From the NCBI GenBank assembly GCA_031972295.1, contig DALYEZ010000003.1, forward strand, positions 1-64,000: DNA of 64,000 nt, written 5' to 3'. Below are positions 49,210 through 58,167 of the stretch, piece by piece. Source of the stretch: JALHNF01 sp031972295 (GTDB lineage Bacteria > Patescibacteriota > Minisyncoccia > Phycocordibacterales > UBA5272). The translations under genes and the position numbers were made by a program. The stretch's first letter is position 1. Every line of letters starts with the position of its first letter. The notes beneath the pieces are model-generated. The model searched no databases, was not told where the DNA came from, and worked only from the letters and a program-made list of their open reading frames with translations.

Positions 49210-51189
49210 CTAGTTACCACCACGGATTTCTTTTAAGAATGTTTTTGTGTTCACTGCACGACCTAAAAATGCTTTTACTGATTCGTCTTCGTTTCGCGAT
49301 GCACCTGGCTCAAGTATTTCTTTTCTATAGCGCATCCCAATGTTTTTGTCTGTGATTCCTTTTGTTTTAAATATACTTGCAAAATCGTCGCAATATATTT
49401 TAGAAAAGAGATACACGTAATAGGCGGCAGCGTAACCAGTTAGATGTCCGAAGCCGGCAGGAAAGAGAGAGTCTTTTGGATATTCGACACCAAGGTACTT
49501 TTTATTAAGCGTACGAAAGTGAGCTTGTGTATCAGAAATATTTTTTTCGTGTATATCAAGCGCGAAAAGCGCCTTTGTTGTTATTGAAGTCCATGTGAGT
49601 CCTTCCAAATGGTATTGCGACTGAACAAGTGAGGTGATTTTCTGTTTTGAAAGGGGTTTACTTGTCTTGTAGTGCTTCGTGAGTACTGCCAAGATTTTAG
49701 GATTCCAACACCAGTGCTCAAGGAGTTGCGAGGGGGACTCTACAAAGTCTAATTTTGTGTGGGAACTGCTTTGAGATGCGTATTCAACACGACAGAGAAG
49801 GGAATGAAGTGCGTGCCCGAATTCATGGAAAAGTGCTTCTGTATCATAGCGAGAAAGCAGAGAAACGGTTCCTTTGCCTGGTTTGGCAAAATTACACATA
49901 AGGGTGATCGTGGTTGGCTTTTGTAATCCTGTCCCAGTGTCTTTACGAGCGTCACTTGTGGGGAATGCTGCAGCGTGTCCAAATTTCCCTTCACGCGGAT
50001 AAAGATCAAGGAGGAGGTATCCAAGCACTTCTTTTGTTTTTACATCTTTCGCCTCATATCGAAATACGTCTTCGTGCCAGGCGGGAAGTGTGTTTGTTTT
50101 CTTAAATGAAATACCGAGGAGGTTTTCGAAAATAGAGAACATAGTTTGGACCACATGTGTGAGAGGAAGATGCTCACGTAATTCGTTTTCGTTAATGTGA
50201 TATTTTGTTTGTCGTAAAAGATTGTCGTAGTACGCCATGTCCCATGGATAGAGGGGATTTTTTGAGTCTTGTTTTTTGAGATCTTGTAACTTCTTAAAAT
50301 CAGCACCCTTTAGTTTTTTTGTTCCTGCAAGTACTTGCAGCATTATGTTGCGGGCATTTTCGGGAGTTTTCACCAGGTATTGTTCGAGCTGGTAGTGTGC
50401 CCAAGACTTGTAATTAAGAAGGGAAGCGATTTGTTTTCGCAGTGTGAGCATTTTCTTTAGAACAATAAGATTTTGTTTACCGCCTTTTTGCTGGGTAATA
50501 TTCCAGAGTTCTTTTCTCTTTGTTTCGTTCTTGGAAAAAGTCAGAAACGGATTCATTGATGGATAATCTGTTGTCACGATGTATCTGCCATCTTTTTGTT
50601 CAAGTGATTCCTGGTAGGAAAGTGGTGTGCCATTGAGTTCTTCTTTTGAAACCAAAATACTTCCTTGCCACTCGTTTATGTTTCTTTCAAAATCTTGTGA
50701 TGCCGCGTGGAGTACCTTGAAAAGCTTCTGAACTTTTGTACGTTTTACTTTCGGTAATCCAAAACCAAGCCGTCTATAGGCGTCAAGTGTTTCTTTGAGT
50801 ATTTTTTTATGAGATTCTTTTTGTGGAGCCTTGCCAAACTTTACATATTCAAGAATTGCATTGTAAATATCTTCATCAAATGCCATGTCAGTGGTCAGGT
50901 TTGAAAGCTTCGTGGTTGTTTGCGCGCAAACATCACGAATATCTTTGTTGGGATGTGCATTTAAAAGTATCTCAAGACGAGAAAAGGCATCCGAGATTGG
51001 TTCATCGGCTCGCTCCAGTGCACCGACAGTATTTTCAAACGTACGCAGTTCCTTAGGGATCTTTTTGATCTGATCAAGAATATTTCGCTTTTGCGTGACG
51101 AGTTTTTCCGGAAGCTTTTCAAACTCTCCCTTTGTCCACTGTACCCATGAAAATTCTTTTTTGAGATTGAGCTTCAAAAATTGCTGCAT
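49210..51189 (-). CDS. M3-family oligopeptidase (PepF/Dcp type)
   Basis: 659 aa. Zinc motif HEFGHALHSLLCR (HExxH) with the third Glu in the ESPSQLLEHWCW region, typical of M3 metallopeptidases. The N-terminal helical cap (about 1-200) matches the family size. It degrades short peptides in the cytoplasm (no signal peptide), probably recycling peptides imported from a host or the surroundings (inference). Start ATG 51189. Confidence 0.92.
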   Translation of the reverse strand: MQQFLKLNLKKEFSWVQWTKGEFEKLPEKLVTQKRNILDQIKKIPKELRTFENTVGALERADEPISDAFSRLEILLNAHPNKDIRDVCAQTTTKLSNLTTDMAFDEDIYNAILEYVKFGKAPQKESHKKILKETLDAYRRLGFGLPKVKRTKVQKLFKVLHAASQDFERNINEWQGSILVSKEELNGTPLSYQESLEQKDGRYIVTTDYPSMNPFLTFSKNETKRKELWNITQQKGGKQNLIVLKKMLTLRKQIASLLNYKSWAHYQLEQYLVKTPENARNIMLQVLAGTKKLKGADFKKLQDLKKQDSKNPLYPWDMAYYDNLLRQTKYHINENELREHLPLTHVVQTMFSIFENLLGISFKKTNTLPAWHEDVFRYEAKDVKTKEVLGYLLLDLYPREGKFGHAAAFPTSDARKDTGTGLQKPTTITLMCNFAKPGKGTVSLLSRYDTEALFHEFGHALHSLLCRVEYASQSSSHTKLDFVESPSQLLEHWCWNPKILAVLTKHYKTSKPLSKQKITSLVQSQYHLEGLTWTSITTKALFALDIHEKNISDTQAHFRTLNKKYLGVEYPKDSLFPAGFGHLTGYAAAYYVYLFSKIYCDDFASIFKTKGITDKNIGMRYRKEILEPGASRNEDESVKAFLGRAVNTKTFLKEIRGGN

Positions 51190-51256
51190 ATAAAAATCAT
51201 TGTAGCAGGTTTATGGCTATGAAATGACGTTAAAATATGATATTTTGACCTATATT

Positions 51257-51348
51257 GGAGACGTGTCAGAGCGGTCGAATGTACCTCTTTGCTAAAGAGG
51301 CAGGCCTGTCAAAGGGCCTCGCGAGTTCGAATCTCGCCGTCTCCGCCA
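51257..51348 (+). tRNA. tRNA-Ser (anticodon GCT), CCA encoded
   Basis: Class II tRNA with a long variable arm. Acceptor GGAGACG/CGTCTCC, anticodon loop TTGCTAA flanked by CTCTT/AAGAGG, T loop TTCGAAT, G73 and encoded CCA (51346-51348). Confidence 0.95.
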
Positions 51349-51417
51349 AAATTAAATATTGGAGTGTCGGAGGGGTCCCATTGTTTGATTTACCACCTAG
51401 GAGTATACTTTGTCTAT

Positions 51418-54400
51418 ATGATTAACAAAGATACCACATTTAACTTTCTGAAAGTTGTTGGAGTGATTGCAATTGTCTTCCTAATTGCATTTACTACTCA
51501 AAAAACATTTGGTCTTTTCTGGGTTGCACAAACAGGAGCGGGTGAATTAGGTTGGCAATCCATGGCGATGTCTAGTGACGGCACAAGAATTGCTGCTATA
51601 GGCTATGACGATGAAGATGCTGTGGGGCTATATACTTCAGATGACAGTGGGGTAACATGGACACTGCGTACAACTTCAGAAAATCCTGAGTGGAATAGTG
51701 TTGCATCGTCAGCCGATGGACTTAAGCTCGCTGCTACCACTCAAAGTGGTGGATATATTTATACATCAGCAGATGCTGGTGTAACATGGACGGAGCGGAC
51801 AAACTCGGGACAAAGAAGTTGGCTTGGTATTGCCTCATCGGGTGATGGCACAAAACTCCTTTCAGGGGCGGTGAATGATTATGCATATCTTTCCACTGAC
51901 TCTGGTGCGACATGGACCGCAATCACATCTTTGGGTACTCTTTATTATTGGTCTTCTTTTGAAATATCTACCAATGGTTCTGTACTTACACTTCAAGCCC
52001 AAGAAACTGAGGGGGAAATGCATTTTTTTGTATCAACAGATGGTGGAATAACATGGACAGATCGAAATGGATCTGGTGTACGTAGGTGGAAAGTGAGTGC
52101 CACTTCAGCTGATGGTACAAAACTTGTAGCTGCTGTCTCTGGCTTTACGAGCAGCCCTGTTCCTGGATATATATATACTTCCTCAAACGCGGGGGTAACA
52201 TGGGTAAAACAAACNNNNNNNNNNNNNNNNNNNNNNNNNNNNNNNNNNNNNNNNNNNNNNNNNNNNNNNNNNNNNNNNNNNNNNNNNNNNNNNNNNNNNN
52301 NNNNNNNNNNNNNNGAAGAGCGCAACTGGATTGGCTCTATGCTTACAGGAGGGGGGTCGTTACTTTCACTAGCTGATGCTCAGAATATTTATACCTCCAC
52401 TGACTCAGGTGCAACATGGGTAGAGCAAGAAGGTTTAGGGCATTATTCAGGAGTTGCAACGTTTTCAGCTGATGGTACAAAAATCGCAACGGCTGCCTAT
52501 AGCGGCAATATCTATACTTCTCTAGATTCAGGTGCGACATGGACAGAGCAAACTGGTTCGGGTGCACGTTTTTGGAAGACTTTAAGTATGTCTGCAGATG
52601 GTACAAAACTCATTGCTACCGTTGACGGTAATCATGGCTCAGCTTTCTTGTACACATCGGTTGATTCTGGTGTGACATGGGTAGAGCAAGTGGCAGTGGG
52701 AGGACGTCAATGGACATCAGCAAACTTTTCTGCAGATGGTACAAAAATTATTGCAACTGCAACAACAGGTGATTATACCCCTGGTCCTGACTATATTTAC
52801 ACATCCTCTGATGCTGGTACAACATGGACACGGCAAAGTGGTGTGCCTGCATATGGAAAGATGACCACATCTTTTGACGGCTCGAAGGTTGTTCTTGGAA
52901 GTAACACCTCTGCAAAGGTTTATATTTCAACGGACTTCACCGCGACATGGACAGAGCTGGTTGTTCCAGGTAGTTCTGCCTTAGGAGGTATAGATGCGTC
53001 TTCAGATGGTTCTACGTTAATTATTGCAACGGGAGGGCAGCTAGTTCTTTCAGAAGACTCAGGTGCGACATGGGTAGAGCAATCAGGGACAGAAGATCAC
53101 TCATGGACCAGTGTTGCTGTATCTGCAGATGGTGAAAAATTTGCCGCGGCTGATGGTGATAGATATATTTACACAGCAACTGCGCCAGTAGCAGCCCCTG
53201 TTCCGGTAATTATTATTCCTGCAGCTAATGTGACTTACGGATCAAGAAACTCTCCTACCGTTGAGTGGAGTGTTGATTGGGAGGTGTCTGAGACCTGTGA
53301 GTACAGCTACGATGGTGTTTCGTACGACGAGGTAGATTGTTCTGAGGGTGGTACAGATATACCTGCTCCACAAAGTCGAGGAGCACAAACTTTGTATGTA
53401 CGTGGTACCAATGCACTTGGTGCAACTATAGTGTCTGTAAACTTTACTTATAATGGCTCTCTCTGGATTCAGCAAACAAATTCTGGTTCAAGAAGTTGGC
53501 GAGCTATCGCAGGATCAAATAACGGAAGAACACTTGTAGTTGCTGGAGATGGTGCCCCACCCTTTACTTCTACTGATAGTGGATACACATGGATAGAGCG
53601 TGCAATGCCGGAACCTTTTGGTGAGCCTGGTGGGAACAATTGGGTAGCATTAGCTACCTCTGGTAATGGTACTAAAATGGTTGGATTACTCGGTAATGGT
53701 GATGGGTCTGATGGTATTGGTAGTTTGTATCGAGCAAATCTCTACACTTCCACTGACTCAGGTGCAACATGGGTAGAGCAAACAAATTCTGCAAATTTTG
53801 CCTGGCGAGCGGTTGACATCTCAAATGATGGTATGGATTTAGTTGCCATTGGTTATGGTGACGATGGCCTCGATAATTACGGCGGACACATTTTAACGTC
53901 ATCAGATGGAGGTGAGACATGGATTGTTCAGCAAGGTGCTGGTATGCACCGATGGGCATCGGTTACGATGTCTGCAAATGGTGAAAAAATCGTTGCTGTT
54001 GCTAAGGAACAAGATCCAGATACTTTTGAGACCTTACCTGGATATATTTATACTTCAACAGACGGAGGTGTAACATGGACAGAGCGAACAGGCGCTGGAG
54101 AACGTTTCTGGACGGATGTTACTTCATCTCAAAATGGTGTTAGAGTTGCGGCAGTTGATGGAAATAATGGTTATGTATATACCTCAAACGATAGTGGTGT
54201 GACATGGACACAACGTACAGGTGCCGGCGCACGTCCATGGACGGCAATAGACGCTTCTGCAAACGGACAAAGACTTGTTGCAGTAGGAACTGATACCTAT
54301 GTTTATATCTCTGATGATTCGGGCGCAACATGGGTAGAACAAGTAGGTTCAGGTGCTCGTGATTGGAAGGATGTGTTTATTAGTGGTAATGGAGAAGAAA

Positions 54401-54426
54401 TTGCGGTTGCAGACGGAAGTAACTAG
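51418..54426 (+). CDS. Large secreted Asp-box (BNR) beta-propeller protein
   Basis: About 1,002 aa including an unknown stretch at the N gap. N-terminal membrane anchor/signal (about 12-32). At least 17 units of 45-60 residues, each with an Asp-box (S/T-x-D-x-G-x-T-W) such as TSTDSGATWVEQ, and an SADGTKL(I/V)A strand. About eleven units precede and six follow an immunoglobulin-like domain (about 590-675, PAANVTYGSRNSPTVEWSVD), so it probably forms two propellers. TATACT ends 8 bases before ATG 51418. It lacks the C-terminal tail module of its two neighbours. Likely a surface adhesin or glycan-binding protein (inference). Confidence 0.82.
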   Translation: MINKDTTFNFLKVVGVIAIVFLIAFTTQKTFGLFWVAQTGAGELGWQSMAMSSDGTRIAAIGYDDEDAVGLYTSDDSGVTWTLRTTSENPEWNSVASSADGLKLAATTQSGGYIYTSADAGVTWTERTNSGQRSWLGIASSGDGTKLLSGAVNDYAYLSTDSGATWTAITSLGTLYYWSSFEISTNGSVLTLQAQETEGEMHFFVSTDGGITWTDRNGSGVRRWKVSATSADGTKLVAAVSGFTSSPVPGYIYTSSNAGVTWVKQXXXXXXXXXXXXXXXXXXXXXXXXXXXXXXXXXXEERNWIGSMLTGGGSLLSLADAQNIYTSTDSGATWVEQEGLGHYSGVATFSADGTKIATAAYSGNIYTSLDSGATWTEQTGSGARFWKTLSMSADGTKLIATVDGNHGSAFLYTSVDSGVTWVEQVAVGGRQWTSANFSADGTKIIATATTGDYTPGPDYIYTSSDAGTTWTRQSGVPAYGKMTTSFDGSKVVLGSNTSAKVYISTDFTATWTELVVPGSSALGGIDASSDGSTLIIATGGQLVLSEDSGATWVEQSGTEDHSWTSVAVSADGEKFAAADGDRYIYTATAPVAAPVPVIIIPAANVTYGSRNSPTVEWSVDWEVSETCEYSYDGVSYDEVDCSEGGTDIPAPQSRGAQTLYVRGTNALGATIVSVNFTYNGSLWIQQTNSGSRSWRAIAGSNNGRTLVVAGDGAPPFTSTDSGYTWIERAMPEPFGEPGGNNWVALATSGNGTKMVGLLGNGDGSDGIGSLYRANLYTSTDSGATWVEQTNSANFAWRAVDISNDGMDLVAIGYGDDGLDNYGGHILTSSDGGETWIVQQGAGMHRWASVTMSANGEKIVAVAKEQDPDTFETLPGYIYTSTDGGVTWTERTGAGERFWTDVTSSQNGVRVAAVDGNNGYVYTSNDSGVTWTQRTGAGARPWTAIDASANGQRLVAVGTDTYVYISDDSGATWVEQVGSGARDWKDVFISGNGEEIAVADGSN
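52215..52314. other. Assembly gap of 100 N
   Basis: Exactly 100 N within the repeat part of the propeller gene. The true length is unknown. The frame on both sides is open and reads in phase across the placeholder, which may be chance. Confidence 0.98.
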
Positions 54427-54437
54427 TTGGTTTTCCT

Positions 54438-55034
54438 ATGAAAAAATATTTGTTTACCATCCCTATTCTTTTTTGGTTGCTTATCCCAGGATTTGTTTCT
54501 GCGGGGTTTGTGTACACTGCTTCGTTTGCCCCAGAGGAATCCACGGAAGAAACTACTACTAGTAGTAGTTCGGGAGGTGTAGTACTACTTCCTGTGAGTA
54601 GTACTACACCTCCTGTTATAAGTGGTTGTACGGATTCAAAAGCGCTTAACTACAACAAAAACGCCACGCAACACACAGACACCTGTTTATATGAGGGAGA
54701 AGAAATTGCTACCTCGACGCCACCAGCATCATCATGTGTTGTTTATTTTACTGAATATCAGAAAAATGGGAGTTATAGTGATGAGGTAACTAAGATAAAA
54801 GAATTTCTCAATACAACAGAAGGCGAGTCTCTCACCGTTTCTCGCGCCTACGATAGTGCACTCATTAAGGCTGTTAAGCGATTTCAGCAGAAATATTATA
54901 TAGACATCCTTCTTCCTTGGAAGCACAATACACCTACTGGCTATTGGTATCAGTCAACACGAAAGCAGGCAAACAAAATTCTTGGTTGTCCCGAAGGAAA
55001 AGTGTTGCTCGATAATGGGGTTATTGTTGAATAG
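54438..55034 (+). CDS. Secreted protein with Cys motif and peptidoglycan-binding-like domain
   Basis: 198 aa. Signal peptide (about 1-22, ending VSAG), Ser/Thr linker (about 33-62) encoded by two DNA palindromes, a cysteine motif (about 63-85; GCTDSKALNYNKNAT, then CLY) and a helical domain (about 100-190) like peptidoglycan-binding domain 1: VTKIKEFLNT, IKAVKRFQQKYY, PTGYWYQSTRKQANKILGC, ending LDNGVIVE. The same Cys-motif plus domain forms the C-terminus of the protein at 55110. It starts 11 bases after the propeller gene, so the two are probably co-transcribed. Confidence 0.78.
   Translation: MKKYLFTIPILFWLLIPGFVSAGFVYTASFAPEESTEETTTSSSSGGVVLLPVSSTTPPVISGCTDSKALNYNKNATQHTDTCLYEGEEIATSTPPASSCVVYFTEYQKNGSYSDEVTKIKEFLNTTEGESLTVSRAYDSALIKAVKRFQQKYYIDILLPWKHNTPTGYWYQSTRKQANKILGCPEGKVLLDNGVIVE
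54551..54613. repeat. Two adjacent perfect palindromic repeats inside a coding region
   Basis: AACTACTACT/AGTAGTAGTT (54551-54570) is a perfect 20-bp palindrome. Three bases later GGAGGTGTAGTACTAC (54573-54588) and GTAGTACTACACCTCC (54598-54613) form a perfect 16-bp inverted repeat with a 9-base loop. They encode the Ser/Thr-rich linker of the 54438 protein. Confidence 0.85.
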
Positions 55035-55061
55035 ATAAGAAGAGTAGTGCTGAATCATATA

Positions 55062-55093
55062 AACAACCCTTAGATTTTTCTAGGGGTTGTTAT
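55062..55093 (+). terminator. Terminator of the 51418-54438 unit
   Basis: AACAACCCTTAGA pairs with TCTAGGGGTTGTT. The -10 TATAAT (55093-55098) of the next gene touches its T end. Confidence 0.85.
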
Positions 55094-55109
55094 ATAATGG
55101 AGTAAATAT

Positions 55110-57590
55110 ATGTTCACTTTTTTACGATTAAAATCTACACAGACTTATTTAGGTTTGTTGCTCATCATTGTTGCAGGGATTAGTTTTTTTGGTTTACCAA
55201 AAGCTCAGGCAGCTGCTGGTGATTTTGAAATAGTTGTAAATACTGCTAATCCTGGACTGTCCGGCAATGATCAATTCCGAATTAACACAGTTCTAGGTGA
55301 GACATACGACTACAATGTTGATTGGGGTGATGCGTCTAATAGTAATAACGTTACAGGCGATATCACGCATACATACGCAGTGCCAGGTACCTACACCATT
55401 GCTATTTCAGGCGATTTTCCAGCGATTGAATTAGTTGATGACCCTGAAAAACTTTTAGAAATACAACAGTGGGGAAATATTGCATGGACAACTATGCAGA
55501 ATGCTTTTCAGGGTTGTATAAATATGGAATTAACTGCGACTGACGTACCCGACCTTTCTCTTGTCGCAAGTATGGCAAATATGTTTCAAGATGCAACTTC
55601 TATGACGGCAGTGGGTTCAAGTATTAGTTCCTGGGATGTAAGCAGTGTGACGAATATGTTCGGTATCTTTAGCAATACTCTTTTTAATCAGCCCTTAAAC
55701 TCTTGGGATGTGAGTAATGTGACAGATATGAATAATATGTTCGCGAATAGTCCCTTTAACCAACCACTTAATTCTTGGGATGTAAGTAGTGTGACGAATA
55801 TGTCGGGTATGTTCGCATACGCTCCTTTTAATCAAGATATAAGCTCTTGGAATGTAGTCAGTGTACTCAATATGCACTTCATGTTTGCTTACACTACAGC
55901 TTTTAATCAAGATATAAGCTCTTGGAATGTGAGTAATACTACGGACATTGGGAGTATGTTTGAAGGTGCTGAAGTCTTCAATCAACCATTAAATTCTTGG
56001 GACACAGGCAACGTGACAGACATAGCTTTGATGTTCTCCGGCGCTACTGCTTTTAATCAACCCTTAAACTCTTGGGATGTGAGTGATGTGACAACTATGA
56101 TTAGTGTGTTTGACTCGGCTTCGAGTTTTAATCAGCCCTTAAACTCTTGGGATGTGAGTAGTGTCACGAATATGAATGCTATGTTTTATAATGCAACTCT
56201 TTTCGATCAAGATCTTGGATCGTGGGATGTGAGTAATGTGACAGATATGGATCAAATGTTTTTCGGAGACACTCTTTCTATAGCAAACTATGATTCTATT
56301 TTAGACAACTGGTCAGTACTTACTGTACAGCCAAATGTACCTTTTGGAGCTGGTGATAGTACATATTGCTCACAATCAACACGAGATGTTCTTACGGGCG
56401 CTCCAAATAATTGGGTTATCACCGACGCAGGACTCGACGGTTCGTGCGCTGCAACAGTAATTGAATTTTCATCGGCGTCGTCAGGTTCTCTCAATGAATC
56501 TCTTGCTATAAACTTTCCGGTACTTCTTGTAAATGGAACACTTGTTGCACCAGTGACTATTGATGTTGATATTACTGGTGGTACGGCTCAAAATGGGGGA
56601 ATAGATTATAATTCAGCAGATCCAATCACAGTTAGTATTCCCGCAGGAATATATGATGGTACCCTTGCTACCGCTATTTCTATTGTTGCACCAACCCTTG
56701 TTAATAACTCAATAGTTGAAAGCGACAAGACAATAATTTTCTTACTTACAAATCCTTCTGTTTCATTGAGTGTTGGTGATGCAAGCGGAGACGCAACGAC
56801 GCAGAGCACGCATACCTATAGTATTGCCAATGATGATACTCATAATGGTGTTGTTCTCATCCCTACGCCGGACGTCTTTCTAGCTGGTTGCAAGGACACC
56901 ACAGCAATCAATTACAATATTTCTGCCGCTATTCATGTACAAAGCATGTGTATGTATTCTTCCGATACTCCTACAACTACTCCACCAACCCAGCCTAAAG
57001 ATACTGGTCTTTGTAGTCAGTACATAGTCTTGAAAGAATCGATTGCTTTAGGGAAAAAGAATGATGTGGAACTCGTAAAAAAAATTCAAAGTTATTTGAA
57101 TACACACGAACAGGAAACCCTTATTGTAGACGGAATATATAATGAGGATGATGTTGCTGCGGTGAAACGATTTCAAGAGAAATATAAAGATCAAATTCTT
57201 GCACCATGGGGCTTTGAGAGTGCGACAGGTATTGTCCTTAATACTACAGCAGCGAAAATAAACGCTATTACATGTGCTGAAGCCGTGCCGTGCCCTTACT
57301 TTACAAAGCTTACTAAGAGAGGTGAATCAAATACAGATGTGCCTCGTATTAAAAGTTTCTTGAATACAGTTATGGGTACACAACTGGATATTAATTCACA
57401 ACTATTTGATGAAAGTACAGAGAGTGTAGTTGAGTCGTTTCAAATAAAATACAAAACATTTGTTTTGAAGCCGTGGAACTTCGCACGACCGACAGGGTGG
57501 TGGTACCAGACAACCTCTCGTCAAGCAAATAAGTTTATGGGATGTACATCCCCAGCCATCACCCTCCCAAATGGTGTTTTGGTAAACTAA
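55110..57590 (+). CDS. Large BspA/DUF285-type surface protein
   Basis: 826 aa. Signal peptide (about 1-35, ending AQAAAG); a PKD-like start (about 40-110; YNVDWGDASNSNN, HTYAVPGTYTIAISG); about ten DUF285/BspA repeats (about 125-390; FNQPLNSWDVSSVTNM..MF); a Calx-beta-like domain (about 440-575); the Cys motif (about 598-620; GCKDTTAINYNISA, then CMY); and two peptidoglycan-binding-like domains (about 635-710 and 715-820), each with AVKRFQEKY or VVESFQIKY, closing GWWYQTTSRQANKFMGC and LPNGVLVN. It is a likely adhesin. TATAAT lies 11 bases before ATG 55110. Confidence 0.85.
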   Translation: MFTFLRLKSTQTYLGLLLIIVAGISFFGLPKAQAAAGDFEIVVNTANPGLSGNDQFRINTVLGETYDYNVDWGDASNSNNVTGDITHTYAVPGTYTIAISGDFPAIELVDDPEKLLEIQQWGNIAWTTMQNAFQGCINMELTATDVPDLSLVASMANMFQDATSMTAVGSSISSWDVSSVTNMFGIFSNTLFNQPLNSWDVSNVTDMNNMFANSPFNQPLNSWDVSSVTNMSGMFAYAPFNQDISSWNVVSVLNMHFMFAYTTAFNQDISSWNVSNTTDIGSMFEGAEVFNQPLNSWDTGNVTDIALMFSGATAFNQPLNSWDVSDVTTMISVFDSASSFNQPLNSWDVSSVTNMNAMFYNATLFDQDLGSWDVSNVTDMDQMFFGDTLSIANYDSILDNWSVLTVQPNVPFGAGDSTYCSQSTRDVLTGAPNNWVITDAGLDGSCAATVIEFSSASSGSLNESLAINFPVLLVNGTLVAPVTIDVDITGGTAQNGGIDYNSADPITVSIPAGIYDGTLATAISIVAPTLVNNSIVESDKTIIFLLTNPSVSLSVGDASGDATTQSTHTYSIANDDTHNGVVLIPTPDVFLAGCKDTTAINYNISAAIHVQSMCMYSSDTPTTTPPTQPKDTGLCSQYIVLKESIALGKKNDVELVKKIQSYLNTHEQETLIVDGIYNEDDVAAVKRFQEKYKDQILAPWGFESATGIVLNTTAAKINAITCAEAVPCPYFTKLTKRGESNTDVPRIKSFLNTVMGTQLDINSQLFDESTESVVESFQIKYKTFVLKPWNFARPTGWWYQTTSRQANKFMGCTSPAITLPNGVLVN

Positions 57591-57648
57591 CTCAATTACT
57601 GTATTTGATTGTTTACATGCTAAGTATTTGTCTGTATACTGTGTGTAT

Positions 57649-58167
57649 ATGAATCCAAAATACGAACTATTTCTTGCGCTTGCAAACCAAACTTTAGACA
57701 CAGCAACACATCTTTTAGATAAAGCACAGGCTTTTGTTACAGAAAAGGGAATTCATGAACATGAACTAATTCAAGCGGCGCTTGCACCAGATATGTTTAA
57801 TTTCACCAAACAAATCCAACTTATTTCTGATAGCGCAAAAGGGTACACCGCACGACTTACGGGTAAAGAAGTTGTTTCTATGCCTGATACTGAGTCGAGC
57901 ATCTCTGAACTCAGAGAACGTATTACAAAAACAAAAGAGCTTTTGAAAACATTTTCAGCGACAGATTTTAATGATGCAGATAATGCAAAAATTTCTTTTG
58001 TTTGGATGCAAGGGAAACACTTTAAAGGAAGTGAATTTGTTGAAAAGTTTGCTATTGCAAATATGTTCTTTCACCTCTCTATGGCGTATGCTATTTTGCG
58101 AAACCAAGGTGTTGCAATAGGAAAAATGGATTTTGTTGGGCAAACACCAATGTATACTAATGAATAA
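57649..58167 (+). CDS. DUF1993 family protein
   Basis: 172 aa, a four-helix-bundle DUF1993 (DinB-like) domain: HLLDKAQAFVTEKGIHEHEL, LAPDMFNFTKQIQLISDSAKG, and near the end FVEKFAIANMFFHLSMAYAIL with NQGVAIGKMDF. Function in the family is unknown. TATACT (57635-57640) ends 8 bases before the ATG. The ABC ATPase gene starts 8 bases before its stop (ATGAATAA), so translation is coupled. Confidence 0.85.
   Translation: MNPKYELFLALANQTLDTATHLLDKAQAFVTEKGIHEHELIQAALAPDMFNFTKQIQLISDSAKGYTARLTGKEVVSMPDTESSISELRERITKTKELLKTFSATDFNDADNAKISFVWMQGKHFKGSEFVEKFAIANMFFHLSMAYAILRNQGVAIGKMDFVGQTPMYTNE

Noticed and set aside
51700..56300. Regularly spaced DNA repeats, at first sight CRISPR-like
   Set aside because: The repeats are in one long coding frame and encode Asp-box and DUF285 protein repeats; the spacers are not unique sequences of fixed length.
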